A stretch of DNA of 64,000 nucleotides. It comes from Acanthornis magna (Eukaryota; Chordata; Aves; Passeriformes; Acanthizidae). Under the pieces are notes generated by a model. The model was not told the DNA's origin, made no database searches, and saw nothing but the letters and a program-made list of their open reading frames with translations. A program made the translations under genes and the position numbers. The stretch covers positions 14,092,001 through 14,156,000 of the forward strand of contig JAWUZG010000032.1 in the NCBI GenBank assembly GCA_036785705.1, in the 5' to 3' direction. Each line of letters starts with the position of its first letter. Position 1 is the stretch's first letter. Positions 40,801 to 55,800 of the stretch are shown piece after piece.

Positions 40801-43800
40801 CCTAACTCTCCTTCATAAGAATGCCACACCTCAAAGGTCATGAGCGTCACCTCCAGCACTCTTCCATATGTCACCACTTAAAAAAACACTAGGATTAATA
40901 CATTGCCTTGTAAAAAGGTACATTTCTCTCCCTGTGTCTTTTGGGATGCTTCTACAAGAAAGAACCACCCTTGCTTCTGTCTGAAGAATTGTCAACATCA
41001 TGACATAGGTGCTGGGAGAGATCAGAGAATGCAAGAAACAAACTTCTCAAATACAGTACTCATCCACAAGTAATTTACAAAGTCCTAGGGACAAGAAATA
41101 ATTCTTTTTGGTTGGAAATAGAAAGGCCTAAATAAGGCCATTTATTTACGGTACTAGTTCACTTGCTCTTTTGCAATAGTTGACAAAAAAGACTAGAGTA
41201 AAATAAAGGGATAAATTTTGTATGCTCACAGAAAAACAACATAATGAACTGAAGTAAACAAAGCTGTTCAAAACCAAATAGGACAACTTTTCTCCTGCTT
41301 TTTTTTAACTCTGAACGGCCTAAACCACTAAGTAAATTCATAACAACCTAGCATATCACACTTTTTTTTATAGATTTTGGTTTTTTACCAACCTTGAATT
41401 TGCCTTTGGCATGGTTCCACATTTCTGCATACTTTCTTCAATTTCCATGATGGTTCTCAGATCCATAGCAGGAGGGCTGGCAGGGCTAAATGAAAAATAA
41501 AAAGTTACCTTACAAGGCACTGATTTTTACTTACATTCCACAGTTCCAGCCTTCACTGAAATCCTCTAAATCATACATAAGATTGGTAACTGGTCGTATA
41601 ATTTATGTCTGTTTCTTCAATTATGGCAAACCTCAAATAAAATGTTTCTGACAAAACTTTTATAAATATATACATATTTAAGAGTACATGATAAAAATAC
41701 TTCCAAGACTCATTATACTAAGAAACAAAAAGATGAGAACTATGATTACTCAAAAAAATTAGATACCTAAATCCAGGATACTTATTTAGTAGTCAAATGC
41801 TCATGTTAAGTAATAGAGAGGCACTGCTCAGAGCTATGTCCTGAAGGTTGAATTAAATCTCACTTTGAAGAACAGGATTAAAATTATTTCACATGATAAA
41901 CAGAACACTTTTTGCAGTCAGAGCTCTACACAAACATCAGTAACATTCTCAAACTGCAGGAATCAGTCTTTTTTTCATAAATGACCTAACTTTAAACTTC
42001 TACAGAAATAAGTATGAATGAAATCTATACATTCCCAAGCTTTACATAAAACTATAAATTTAAATGTGTTTACTCAAAGGCATCTTTAAACTAAGCTGTG
42101 TTACAATTCAATTCAAGGACAGACTTTGAAATAAAATATAAGCAGCACTTCCTCCATCCCTTCCTACAGATAAAATAATAATACTCCTTTTTTTTATTAC
42201 TGTACCTGTAAAACCTGTGGTGTTGATTTTTACAGCCCGTTTAAGTCTAAAGGCCTAAAAAATCTCAAAGTACAATGGAGCTCTAACAGCTTCAAGCATT
42301 GTCTGATTCTACAAAAAACTCTCAAGTATTTTACAAAGTATTAACAAAGTAGGTGTTCTAAAAACAGGTATTAGAAATACAGACTGGTAGCAATTAAAAA
42401 AAAAGAAAAAATATCTATAGCACTGCTTTTCTTTCTTAATAATTAAAAAATGTACCCCTTTTATTAAGTTACCAAAATCTTGAGTTCACATGTCAAGTAA
42501 TGTATGATTGTCTTGAAGAGCAGATAGCTTTTGAGTCAGAATAGAACACTACTAGCTTTCACTACCAAGTGTAGAACAGTGATTGTAAGTATTACTGCAC
42601 CTGAAACTGGTTGCTACCCAATTGGGAGAGCTTGCAGAGTTGTGTCTGGCACTGGGAATGGACTGTGGAACAGACTGTGTCAGTGCTGATGCTCCCTTGT
42701 ATGACTTCATCTCCTTGTTAGGTTGAGAGGGTTTCATACCCTGACTGCATACTTTGTCCTTCATCTGAAAATCAGGCAGAAAATTGTTGAATAAATGCTA
42801 CAAACACTAATTTTTTTCTTAATCAAATAAACAATAACTACTTAGAGTTGTCTACTACATTATAAGTACAATAGCTTCACAGAAAGACTCTAAAATATAA
42901 ACTCTGCCTTTGATGGACTAGATGAACACAAAAAAATTGCTAAGAAGAAATCCAACCTCAGTCCTCTCTGGATGAAATCCTTTTGTGAAGTCAGGGGACT
43001 GCAAGTCTCTAGGACTACCCACTCCGGCATAACTACCTTCTGAATCAGATGTTAAGAGTTCTGGAAGTGATTCTATGGAGTTAGTTTTATCCAGTTTTAC
43101 TGAGCCTAGAAATAAGACAAGACAGTGGAACTATTAAATCATGAAAGCCAGACTAAACAATGCTTAACAAACATAAAAATTATTCACTCCATATGATAAG
43201 TATGAAATATCCATAAGCTTACCTAGTCCAGAATACTAGACTGTAATAAGCATAAGCAAATCTTAGACCATCTTAAATATTTTTCAGAATATTATTCCCA
43301 GTTCTCTTCCTCTGTCTCACAATATACAAATAACACCACCTTTTCTTTGAAGTCTTCTACCACCTTTTCAATAAAAAGTGGCTAATTTATTCTTTATATT
43401 CCAGGAAAAAAACACCACAATGCATTAATAGAAATGTTCCACTTACTGAAACCACATGAGAAAACGTCTATTATACTTATTTGATAAAATACACGCTTTT
43501 ATCTGAACTTCGGGCACAAACTTTATATAACAAACATCCTTTCAAAGAAAGCCCTTAATCTTAAGAACTCAATATTTAACTATAGTGTTCACTAGAAAAT
43601 AATCTTCCTAAGATTTCCTTCTTGAAATACAGAAACTGCGTTGCATTGCATATTACACTTTATGTTCTGTTTTTATACTCTTCCCCACTGACCTGTAGAG
43701 GCTGGACTCTGAATAATATCTGATAGATTATATCCTCCAGAGCTGTCAGACCGTTTTCGTGGCTTCTTTTTAGCCTTAGTTTTTGCTTTTTTGAAAAGGG

Positions 43801-46800
43801 CTTCCCTAATAGGGGGAAAAAAAAAATCACAAAATGCATTAAAGACAAGGAAATTGAGCTTCAGAACTACCCATGCCAATGTCAAGTTTTTCAGTCAGCA
43901 GCAGCAGTTATACTTCAAGCAGTAGTACCTGATCTCACCAGCTGGCACTAGCTGCTTGGTCCTGCTCTGTTTATGCACTGGCACAACTATTTCATAAATT
44001 CTTTTGGAGGAAAGAAAGAATCCAGGAGGAAAAGAAAAAACTCTTTGCAATCTAGATCTAGTCTCTGGACTATTATATTGCACAAAGATTTCTGCTGAGA
44101 CAGTGGAAGATACAACTGCTGCACAGGCTGGCACTGCCACCTAGGTCAGACTAAACCTGCTACACATCACAGCAACTAACACAAAGCAAATTACAGACGA
44201 GTCTCCACTTTTTTCTCTCTTGATTTCTCCTAAATTACCGTAGTGTAATAAATGCTACAGTTGGTCTCATTTTTCCCCAACACGAACACTGACATTGTGA
44301 TAATAGTGATTTTACAACAAAGCAGATATAGGGTGATCTAACCTAAATGTCATCTGTTTTTATAGATGCTATTAGGAAGAGTGAAATCAAATAAAAGGCA
44401 TCTTTCATTTTAACAAAACTACTAGAGTTTCAGAATTGTAAGAATTGCAGCTACAGTGCCCTACTTCAAAGCTGCTTTAAGCAGCTTTTTCGTGAAGTAA
44501 CTACATAACTACTTCATCATTCCTGCATCACTACCTTAGAGCGCTTTATTATGGGTGGTTTATTTTTTAATCCTTGGACTGCCCAATTCCCTAGAAGCTG
44601 CCACCTAGCCTTGAAAAACACTGAAAGGCTTGAAGTCAAATACAAAATAGCCTCTCAGTTCCCTTGATCTACTAGTTCTTACCTACACTAGGTCATTTAC
44701 TGCAACTTTTCCTGACACAAGTGCTCACAACAGTACACAGTACTGCAGGTGAGGTTTCTTCTGCACAGTGACATTGTATCCCACGGTTTGGAAGCCTGTT
44801 ACCATGTCATCCTATCACACTACAAAGCTCTGTATTTCACCTGACAATTCTGTTAATATCAAGAAATGTAGATTATCACAATTTTTCAAATAGATCTCAA
44901 ACAGAATAGAACATTCAAGTCTGTTTTTTGACTTCTCCTAATTCAGTGAAGTTCAATGAACTCCACAGCTGGTCTCACACATACACAGATACTCTCATCA
45001 CATGCACAACTCCTGAACATTGCTATGAAAGCTTGTTTTGTAACCTCTACTCACATGCTACTTATAAATTGAAAGTGCTCTGCTGCAGTTTTGCAACATT
45101 TTCAAATACTCAGAGGAACTCAGAACAGTCTTTGAAATGTCCAGTTCTTAATATTTTAATTCTGAACTTAAAGAAAGGCACTAATGCAAATGGGAATTAA
45201 TACCACACACAGTTCATCTAGTTAAAAATATTGATGCAAAAACAGATACTTACTGAGAATTTTGTTCTGTATTCATTTCTTCCTTTAAAAAGACAAAGTT
45301 CTCCCCATCTTCAGGCTCAAAAGAACTTATGTCGGGTCCATCTGGATATGGAGTAATTACTCTCCTGACCATAGCTGGAATCTGTAGTTGTAAATGCCAT
45401 TACATTAAGTTTCTCTTAAGGTGTATGCTAGCAAATTTATGTAAAAGAACTAAATCGACTGTCATTTAAAACACTTTCACAGATCAGGTAATTAATCACT
45501 TAACAAGCTTATAAACCTAAGTTACATCTTTAAGCAAAATAGGAGAACTATTTTAAGTGACAGACTTAAAATGCATATGTTTCACCCATCTATAACTACT
45601 GGGAAAAAAAACTTCAAGATTTTGCAAACATGTATCTTTTAGAATTAAAGAATACTGGACTATAATGTGTCTTGGTTTTCACCTTTGCATTACAGTTCAA
45701 CTTTCACATTATTCTTCTTACTGATTTTAGCATCTATACAATCACCCTGAACTTTTCAGCTTTCTTCTCCTTTCTTCTTAGGGATGCTCTTTTCCACATG
45801 TTTTGCTTGTACTGTTTCATGCACCAATTGTTAATTACAGAACATAAATATGTTTAATGTGTATAATTAATTAATTTAAAAGACAGAAGACTCTTGCAGC
45901 AGTAGCTAGTGAGTAAGGAAATATGAGCTCCTCAAGAGTGATAACAGCAGCAGCCAACTTTATCTTTTCAGTCAGATGTTCCACCTTTAGTCACCTACAG
46001 ACTCTGCAGGTATGCACTTACCACTTATCTATTCTCATTTTACACCTAATGAACTTACACTCAAGTTGTACAACTTACCATTTTCCTGTAATAAACAGAA
46101 AGATCCTTCACAACTTCATCACTTAAGACATCCAGAGTCCTAAAAAAAAAAAATCTTTATTTTTAAAAAACAAATTCATCTTAACAGCATATTAAAAAAA
46201 TTACATTAACGAAAAATTCAAATGAACATTTTAGATGAATAATCACCTACAGGAATTATCACCTATTTGTGGTGGTCAGGTCTAAGGGAAGATGTTGAAC
46301 GCAAAATATAAACTAGTCAATGCTTCTGTTAGGCAGGTTAAACAAACAATGTTTCCACCTACCTTTATTTAAGGTCACAGCCAATCCAGACCTATGTAAA
46401 GTCACCAAGAACTGGTCATTGTTTTACCTATTTCTGCATACTGTCAAGTCTTCCTGACATGTATCTAAATACTACAAGTCTATGTAAATTCTCCATAAAA
46501 CTCAAACACAACACACAACGTAGACATTTATGCCAGAAAATAATACTACAGCAACAAACCTGACTCAACAGAACTGTCTTGTCCATGTGAGCAGTTAGTT
46601 CTCCTTGCACAAAGCTGTCAGGACTAGGTTCAGTTTCTCAGGTGTCTCAAATTAAAGGTCTTTCTACCCAATACTAACATTCTCAGATTTTCACTAAAAT
46701 GTAGACACAGTCTTAATCATAGTAAGAATGTTGCATGTTATTTCTAGGCTTAAGATGAAACAAATCTGAATTCCAAGTAATATTTAAGGCAATGTTATTA

Positions 46801-49800
46801 GGTTTTCACTCTTCTCTCCAAAATCAAAGGTTAGAATGTTTATTTTACAAAGAGGGAAATTGCTAATATGAATGAACTCCTGTATCTGTGATGCAAGCAA
46901 AGCTGCTGTGTGACATGGCAATGAAGTGCTGGTATTCTGAACTGTTTCAGATCTCTAAGAACTTCTGTAAGTGAAAAGAAGTCTGACAAAAAGGACAGAC
47001 AGGACTAACAATATAGATGGGGTTTTTTCTTTGGTTGGGTTTTTTTGGTGTTTTTTTTAAGAAAACAACTTCAATCAGAGCTGATAAAGTTTACTCTGAG
47101 AAGATGATATGTACTTAGGAAGCAACTTGAAGGCCTATCCAAAAGCATCAAGAGAAGGAAGGCCAAAGCACACCTTCAGCTTCTCAGAACTTTAGAAGAA
47201 TCACTTTGGAAAGCAAGGATAATAAATTAATTTGTTCAGCTCTCACTGCAGACAGTTAAAACAAAAATACTACCAGATGGCAGGCCCATCCGCTTTGGAA
47301 AATGCAGCAGCTATATAATAAACCTACTTAAAATAAATCAAATATGTGTCATAACAACCATATTTGAAAAAAAAGCCTAATCATAAGACAAACAAAAAAC
47401 CCCCACAATAATCCCCACCCCCAGAAAAACAACCTCCAAATGGAGGGAAAAGAAAAACCCCACAGCAGTTTTATTCATCTTCAAAAACACTTTTAAAACC
47501 CCAAAAAAGACTAGGCCTAATGTCAAAGCCCACTGAATTCAAGTGAGGCTCTCCAAGCTAGACTGTAACATATGGTTTTGTACTACAGAACTGGTACACT
47601 GTGTACAGATATTTAACCAGCTTCTCTCTCCCTAACTAGCAAAAATGAGCCTACTTTTAAACTAGCAGCACTCAGTTGCATTTTAACATTCAACTGTCCA
47701 TATGAGTTCTTGCAACCCTTCTGCCTTTTTAGGATGTTTAAATTTTACAACTAATAAAGAACACATTTCCATTCCTGCTTACCTTGCTTCCAGCAAAGCT
47801 GCCATATTGAGTCCTATGAACTGCAAGCAAGACAATTTTAGCTGTTCAGCATTATACATTGCTGAGAATTCCAACAGCTCAGCAGCATTTTTTAAGGTAA
47901 CTGCAGAGAAAAAACACAACAAACTCAATTAGATAATCTGCTGTAGTATCAAGCAGCAGTTTTAAGACTTATTGTATAGCATGATCTAGTTATTGAAACA
48001 TACCATCTACTACATCGTTCCCAGAAGAAATGCTAATGTTCAAACAGCCATAAACTACAGGAAGCTCCATGTAGCTTTGTAGCAGCTTGTATGCAATAGC
48101 TGCTTCACAGAACTAAAAGCCCAACCTACCAACTGATCAGTTTCAAAATATTAGAACTCAGCAGTACAAAACAAAGGGAAAAAAAGTAAGTTAAAAATAG
48201 TAAGTTTCATATACAGCATAAACAGTTGTTAAAGTTCCAAATGCTCCAGTTTAGTAGGGAGTAAGAAAAAATTAAGGGGAGTGAAAGAGAAGAGAGGGAA
48301 CACTAAATACAAGGACAGAAATAGAAACAGAATTAATTTTATTGTATTTTAAAGAAATTTGAATTCAATGAAATAAGGGTTTTACAGGGGTTTGGGGGCA
48401 GCTAACTTTTTTTTTCTTTTCCTTTTTTTAATAAAGAGCATGAGATGAAGATGATGATGCACAAGCAGTGGAAGATGATGCTAACCTAGAATATTGCTCA
48501 CGCTAAAGAAGCAACTATTAGTAGACATGCAATGAACAGCAAAATATAATCAGCTAAAAGGAATATACACAAATTCTGAGCTGCAAAAGGCAAGAATATC
48601 TAAAAATGCCATTTTTTATTCTCTAACCCTTTATAATACAAGTGGAAGAACTCACGTTTTTCTGCAATGGCTACTTCACAGATCTCTTTGAGTCTGGATA
48701 TAAGAAGCTGGTCTGCTACCACAAGAACATTACATATGAACTCCACATTTTGAGAATCTGGAAAACAAAGCATCATGTAAGCACTGTGGGCAAATCAAAA
48801 GTAACAATAACACATACAGCTTCAAAGAGATTTTACCAAAGCACAAATATAATGGCTTCACAAATTTTGATGGGATTTTGACAGCACAAAGGAATAGCTT
48901 AGAAGAGCACCAACAGTCAACTTTTTGAAACAACAGAAGGAGGAAAAAGGAAAACTGTGGTTTGATAAATTAAAGAAAAGGTAAAATAAGGCCGGGGGAT
49001 CTGCTATCACCTCAGACTTGCTTAAAGCAAGAATCATGAATTTTGTTTTTTTTACATAGAACTTCAACATAAGCATATTAAGTTTTTAATTTCTATTTTA
49101 AAAATACAAAAACTGCAAGAGCTACAGTTGCAAGTATATTAATAGCACCTTTTATGGCAAGAGCTTCATCTGTATACAGGTAATCCACAATTATCTGTAG
49201 TATGTCAGAATGGATTGGCATTTCCAGAGCTGAACAGGTAGCCTAAAAGGCAAAAGTATAAAAAAAAAAAGACAGAGTAAGAGAAGCTGACTACTTGAAA
49301 TAAAATACAGAATTAAAACAGTAATTATATTAAGAAAATTAGTCAGATCAAGAGTCACATTTTCACAGTTAAACAATGACTTAAGCATTTGTATAAAATC
49401 TGTCCAAGTTGCTCAATTAAGAATTGATGGTAGCAGAGCAATTAAAATCTGCTCAAACTCCCAAATAAATATCCATGAAACAGTTTCATGTTTGATCACT
49501 TTTACTATCTACTCCAACAATCCTCCTTGATTATATTACTTTAAAGTAAAGTTTATATTAGTTTTAATTCTCTAAATATAGAACTACAGGAACCCTCTAT
49601 GCAAGTACTGAACTGCCTTCCTTTCAAGGTCCAAACATCTAACAAAATCACAAGTTCCCAAACAACAAGAATATTGAAGTAGTCACTACCGTTAATCCCT
49701 CTGAAAGTAAGGTCCTCATCGTGCCCTCCATTTGAAGAACCATCCTAACCATTAAGGTAAAGCTTTCGTAAGAGCAAGCATTAGCCATTAAACCACGTAA

Positions 49801-52800
49801 CTGCCACCATTTGTGTTTATGCAACATCCCTGCTGAACAACTTTGGTTTACTTCAGGTGGTACTCAAGTAAAGGTTCATACTAAAATATTTATTTTGCTT
49901 TAGAACACACTACTGACACTGACATATTTTCCTTCTAAAGTTTAAAAACCTCTTACAGACATTAAGATTTTTATGTAATATCTAGAAGCCTTGTTTCACA
50001 AAGTATTTACTTATTAATTTAGGTTTATTTAGATTTACTTACAAAAGGTAACTTATGAACTACTGATATAGAAATCCATTATACAAATGGACACCCAACA
50101 CTTAAAAAAAAGCCCTTAAATCAGTCATTTGTTTCACAGTGTTTCAGATATGTTTTCTCAGGGATGACTGAAGAAAAGGCAGCACAGTAATCTTGAGGAC
50201 AGGTGAAGTTCTGTTTCACAGCAGAACTGAACTGCCAGTACTTCACCAGGCTCTTAATGTGTTGCCAGAAAGCTAAGAAATTTGAGGAACTCCTGAACAC
50301 TGCTTTAGCTTTCAGTCTCAGAAAAATGCTTCTCCACTTACACCTTTTCTCTCTTTCCATAAACATTATCAATAGTACTCAGGTAGTTAAACAGAGGCAT
50401 TTAGCGAAATTACAATGTCCAGGAACAACCAGGGCATTGGCACACAGCTAGCAAACAGGAACCAGGACAAATTAAACATCTATACCTTTTGAAACAGCAA
50501 TTGGTGATCATGTAGAACAGTTCCTGATATCCTCTCTTTCATTTAACAGAGAAAATCAGTTGGAGGTTCTATACACTGACTCTCAATCCTGCTATCTCTT
50601 GCACTCATTACATATGACAAGCTATTCCAAACTGTACACAATTTAAATGGTAAGACCTTTCACAGAAAGAAAATTAGTCCAAAGCAGTATCCCATAAGGA
50701 GACCAGTCCAGTGTTTTTTATAAATCCATGAACTAATTCAAACTAAACCCCTAAAACAAAAGCAATCATTTCCTTCGATATACCGTATTACATTACTCTC
50801 ATTTAATACACAATCTCAATAGTGCAAATACAGAGGAAACAAAAATGTGGCTTGTGGGGTTTTTTTCTTAGAAACAGAATCCAAGGATCCAGCCCTTTCT
50901 TTTCTTTAGTATTTAGGATATGTTATTATCGGAAAAACTAAAAAGCTGTCACTTATCTGATGCAAAAAAAAACCATAGCACCACACATGGTTTTGGCAAA
51001 CTTACCTCAATCCATGAGCTGCTTAACATGCTGTGAAAATAATCTGTAAAGAAAGGCATTTCAGTTCAAGATGCAATAAAATAACAGTTAAAAAAGACAA
51101 TATAACTTATATAAATATATATAAAAATACACACACATACCAAGTCTTGCACAAAGTACACACTTATGACACGGGAATTCCTTTCCGTCTAAAGATTTCA
51201 GGGTCACATCGCAGAGGTATGAACTAGAAGATATTTAATAGGATCAGAACTATCACTATTCGGAAGAGCTACAAGTTGTAAACTCTACAAATAAATGCTT
51301 ACTTTAGCAAGTTAGGATTTATCCTTTGAAATAAAACACATCTGAACTTTAACAATATCAGAGAACATGAACCCAGAAGTACAGGCACTATACTTTCCAT
51401 GGAGAATTTTTTTGTCCAAAGTTGAGCTTTAAAAATTCCACCTGAAGTATCTCCCTCAAAACACAGTCAATTATTGTTTCAAAACTCCTATGACTAAATC
51501 AATTAATTATGGCTAATTTTAGTCAATTTTAAATGTTCTATGTTAAGTTACCTATTTCTTCAATATCAGGAGGTACCATAGGCCTTGATGATGAATTTTA
51601 AGAATGAAGTAACCCAGATTCTGTGAAAAAGCTACTTTCATGCAATGTTGCCTTTACTATGTAAACAGACTATTCAAGACCTCAGGTGTAAGTAACTCAA
51701 TCACATCAATGGAATTAAAAAACAAACATCACTGTGCTAAAAGGAAATCAGAAAATATACTATGCATTTGCTTATTTCCAATCCATGTAGTCTTATTGTC
51801 AAAGCAAGCAGATTTAAAGAAGTCAAATTGCTTTTGACTCCATTACCCATAGTATTTCTCCCGGCATTAGCATTCTCTGACACAAATAAACCACAGAACA
51901 CATTAAGGTACAGTAAAAAGAAACAATGATATACCACACATAATCTATCCCCAATTACTAATTTACAGATCAATCTATAAACATCTATGGAGATTATGAG
52001 TTACTATGATACAGACAATTGCACACCAGAAGTTAAAATGCAGCTGGATCAACCTTAGCCCACACTTAATAGGTAAAGAGGTCACATAAGAGGAGAGATG
52101 TGGGGTAGGGGAAACTTGATTTAAAAAAATTACCATTTCTTCTGATTTAACTTTGGTTTGTTCCCATTCTTCTTGTTGATAACATTAATTTTTCCATTTT
52201 CTAACCTGACTCCATCCAACCTGCAAATTATTAACATTAGTAATAAGCAATACAATTAGTAGACAGTTCAAATCATTAAGAACAGTTTCACAAAGTAACA
52301 GTACTTCAGTGGACTCACACTGTGAATACGAAAATGAATCATCATACTAAAATAGAAAGGGCCAGTTGTTACTTGAAAAGTCTTCAAAGCAAATGTAAAA
52401 TGGAACTGACATTCTTTTCCCATCTTAGATATTTATTTATTTATTATCTTAGATGAAAGCTATACTGTATAATTAAGGCCAAAGTTCAATACTACAGGGT
52501 GAAAAATATCTAGAAGTTAAAAATATATTGATACCAGTCAGTAAACTGAGCAAAGACGGTGGTTGGGAAGAGATGCAAATTTCAGCATAGGCTTTTTTAG
52601 CATCCTAATTCATCAAAGGAGGCTTGTGAATGGGATGGTAAAGACACAGGATTGCTGCTGGTAGATTACAAAGTAATACACCTTTAAATGCAAAGTACCA
52701 TGGAAATTTTACTTAAGAACTCAGTTTTAGCAGCAGCTTCACATCTCTCTGTGCATGCAAGAAATAGAGTGAAGAAAACTGCCCTGAAAAAGCTCATTTC

Positions 52801-55800
52801 CCTCTTTTGAAAGAACATATGCAGAAAAAACAAACAACCAGATTAATGCAGTTCTACAGAGACATTTGATCCCAATTCCATTTGTTTCACCACTTAACAT
52901 AAAAATTACATCAGTTGAACAAGAATTTAACTTTGCTTTGTGCTGTTCTGTACTAAACATATTTGCTGTCTGTGAAAAAACTGCTAGACTACAAACCATG
53001 GTATAGAAATTAATCAATCCAAAACTCAGTTAGATCAGCTGTCTCCGACATAACAAGTATTGATGTTTTATGACAGTCTTTCTGGAAAGTCACATGATTT
53101 GTATCAGATAGCAAATCCCACAGAGCTTATGCCTTAAAAGATACTGTAACAGTTTAACTCAGCTGGCCAAAGACCACACAACCCACTCAGTCACTCTCCC
53201 CACACCACCCATCAGTGGGATGGGGGAGAAAATTGGGGAAAAATAGTAAAATTCACGGGTTGAGATAGACAGTTTCAATAGGGCAGAAAATGAATGGAAA
53301 ATAATAATAATGCTAACAGAATTAGCATATACAAAACAAGAGATGCACAATGGAATAGCTCACCACCCACCAACCTGAAACCCCTAGATGTACTGGAAAT
53401 AAGCCCAGTTGGTTCCCAAGATGCATCCCCTCATCATCACCCCCTAGCTTCTATTCTAACATTAGTGCCTTAATTTCCAGTATTAGCATAATAACTGAAA
53501 TTAGATCAGCTTACATAAAAACACCCCATGGAGAGCCTGAGAAAATATAAATGTGTTTCCTTTCACCTACCTTCCACTTAAATTGCTGAGTCCAAACTTC
53601 TTTGCTGCACTTTGCAACATTTTAATGAGGTTAGCTTCCTCACCAGCCTTGCCTTTTTTAGATTTGCTCTTCTGTTTTTCATTTATAACTTGCACTTGAT
53701 TATTTCTATAAATCTCAAATGCAGACTTTGCATTAACATTTTCATCAAAACTCATTTTGCTCAGATTAGAAATTAAGGTATCTTGATATTCATCTGATTT
53801 TTCTTTACATGGGATTTTTGGCTTATAACCATGAGTTAAAAGATCACAAGTATCAGTGTATATGAACTGCAGAAGGTACGCAAACAGATCTGGATGAACT
53901 TTCTCTATTACATAAAGATCACATCCAACAGCATCTTCATCTTTACGGTAGATGTCTGGAGTGTCTAGCTGGTTGTCACCGGAAACAAAGAGATTCTTGA
54001 AGAAGTCGGAGCGTACGGCCAAGATGTATTTGTGCACGGGGTACATTCTTGTGCCAATCTGAAAAGTCACATCATGGATGCTGTCCATTTCATCTGTTTC
54101 ATCTAACAGTTTGCCAAAATCCATTCCAAAACTTGATAGTGACACACTTGGAATTTCATAAAGACTAGAACAAAATGAAATCCATAATCAAACACTATTT
54201 ACAAGCTTCATAACATTTTACATAGTATGTTTAATGAAGAGGATGATGTTGATTCCATTTGGTTTCATTCAGTTTTTTCTCACATTGCTGCACTGCTCAA
54301 CATTTCTTGTCCTATTCTTTACAAAAATAACTATTAATATGGTATTTAGGCAATTAAACTATATAAATAAGACCTGTCTAGCTTCAGACTATCAAATATA
54401 GTATTTCGCCTTTATACTGTACCAAATAAATTTGTATCTTATGTCCACCTCAGTTTTCCAACATGAAAACACAGAAATGTTTGCTGTATTTCATATTACA
54501 AACTAAAGCAACAAGAAAAAAAAGCTAACATTTAGCTAATACGTTGGCAACTATGATGGCAGCATAAGGAACATGGTCCAGTATTCTACTTATTAATTTT
54601 ATATGTTTCTTTCCAAATAAATAAAAATTCACTTTTCACTTTTATTTAAAAGCTGATTATTGATGATTACTGAAGGGTTGAATTTCTACAGTATTTAGAA
54701 GGAAATATATGGCAAATGCTTGCCTTCCACACTTCAGATAAAACATCAATACTGTCTATTTTTATGCAAATATATACGCTGAGGCCTTTGGATAACTTCA
54801 AAATAATTACTAGCAGGGGCTATTCTCCAGCAATATGGATAACCACATTTACTGTGACTTCTGTATGCGCCAAAAAATGGCTTTGAAAAGAATGATTCAA
54901 TTGCAATCCCACACAAAAAAGGGAAAAATTACGGCTGTTGTTATTTTAAATATACCTGGTTTTAGGATCTGACTGTAATACAGCAAAATTGCAGCCACTA
55001 GGATCAGTGGCAATACTGACAGCTCGGTGGACAAAAGTCAGCTTCTGAAGTCGAATTCTTTCATACACACTGGTTGTATCATGTTCACAAGACACATCAC
55101 ATGAAGGATGCTGAAGGCTTGATACAAGTTCTGTTAAAAAAAAAATTAAGTGAATACATATCACAGAAAAATCCTGCTAATTAAAATACAACTAATACAA
55201 CAAAAAGGCAAGACTATGACTTCTGTATGTCCATTGATGGAGTAATTGAATAAGGCTAAACCACACTGAAGATTTCAGATTGCTTATCTACAGTACATAT
55301 AGGAAGAGAGCTTTTATCTAGAATTTCCTGTGGAAGAGATTTGCCCCTTCTTCATGTAAGAGAAAATACTCCGCCTAACATTCAATGCAATTTCTTGTGG
55401 AATGAAACAAGCTGTGCAAGACTGTTCCCTTCTCCTGTCAAATATTACAGCAGAAATAACACAACTGCCTTTGGACTTCATATTATATCTGTTTAAATTA
55501 TACCCAAACTAATAAAATATTATTTAGATAATATGAATACATCTTTGCATACATCTCTAGAATTTTCCATGAGCTGGATAACTGAATATATGCACCCCAT
55601 TCACGACATTCATTAAAATCTTACAAAAAACAGAAGCTCTAATTCATTACAAATTAGTGATGAATATCATAGTAGATGTTCTTCAGGACGACAGGAAATT
55701 GCTTCAAATTGCACCAGGGGATGTTCAGGTTAGATATTTGAAAAAAATTCTTCTCTGAAAGACTAAAAAATTAGCCAGGGAGGTGGTGGCATCTCCCTCT

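Noticed and set aside
51006..51030. 25-base version of exon W8 using the inner AG
   Set aside because: It breaks the reading frame with W7 and drops the conserved DYFHS residues of BTB2.
53567..54145. Independent 192-residue BTB protein starting at a GTG
   Set aside because: The frame continues upstream to a good acceptor and matches IBTK, so it is an internal exon (W5) of a larger protein.
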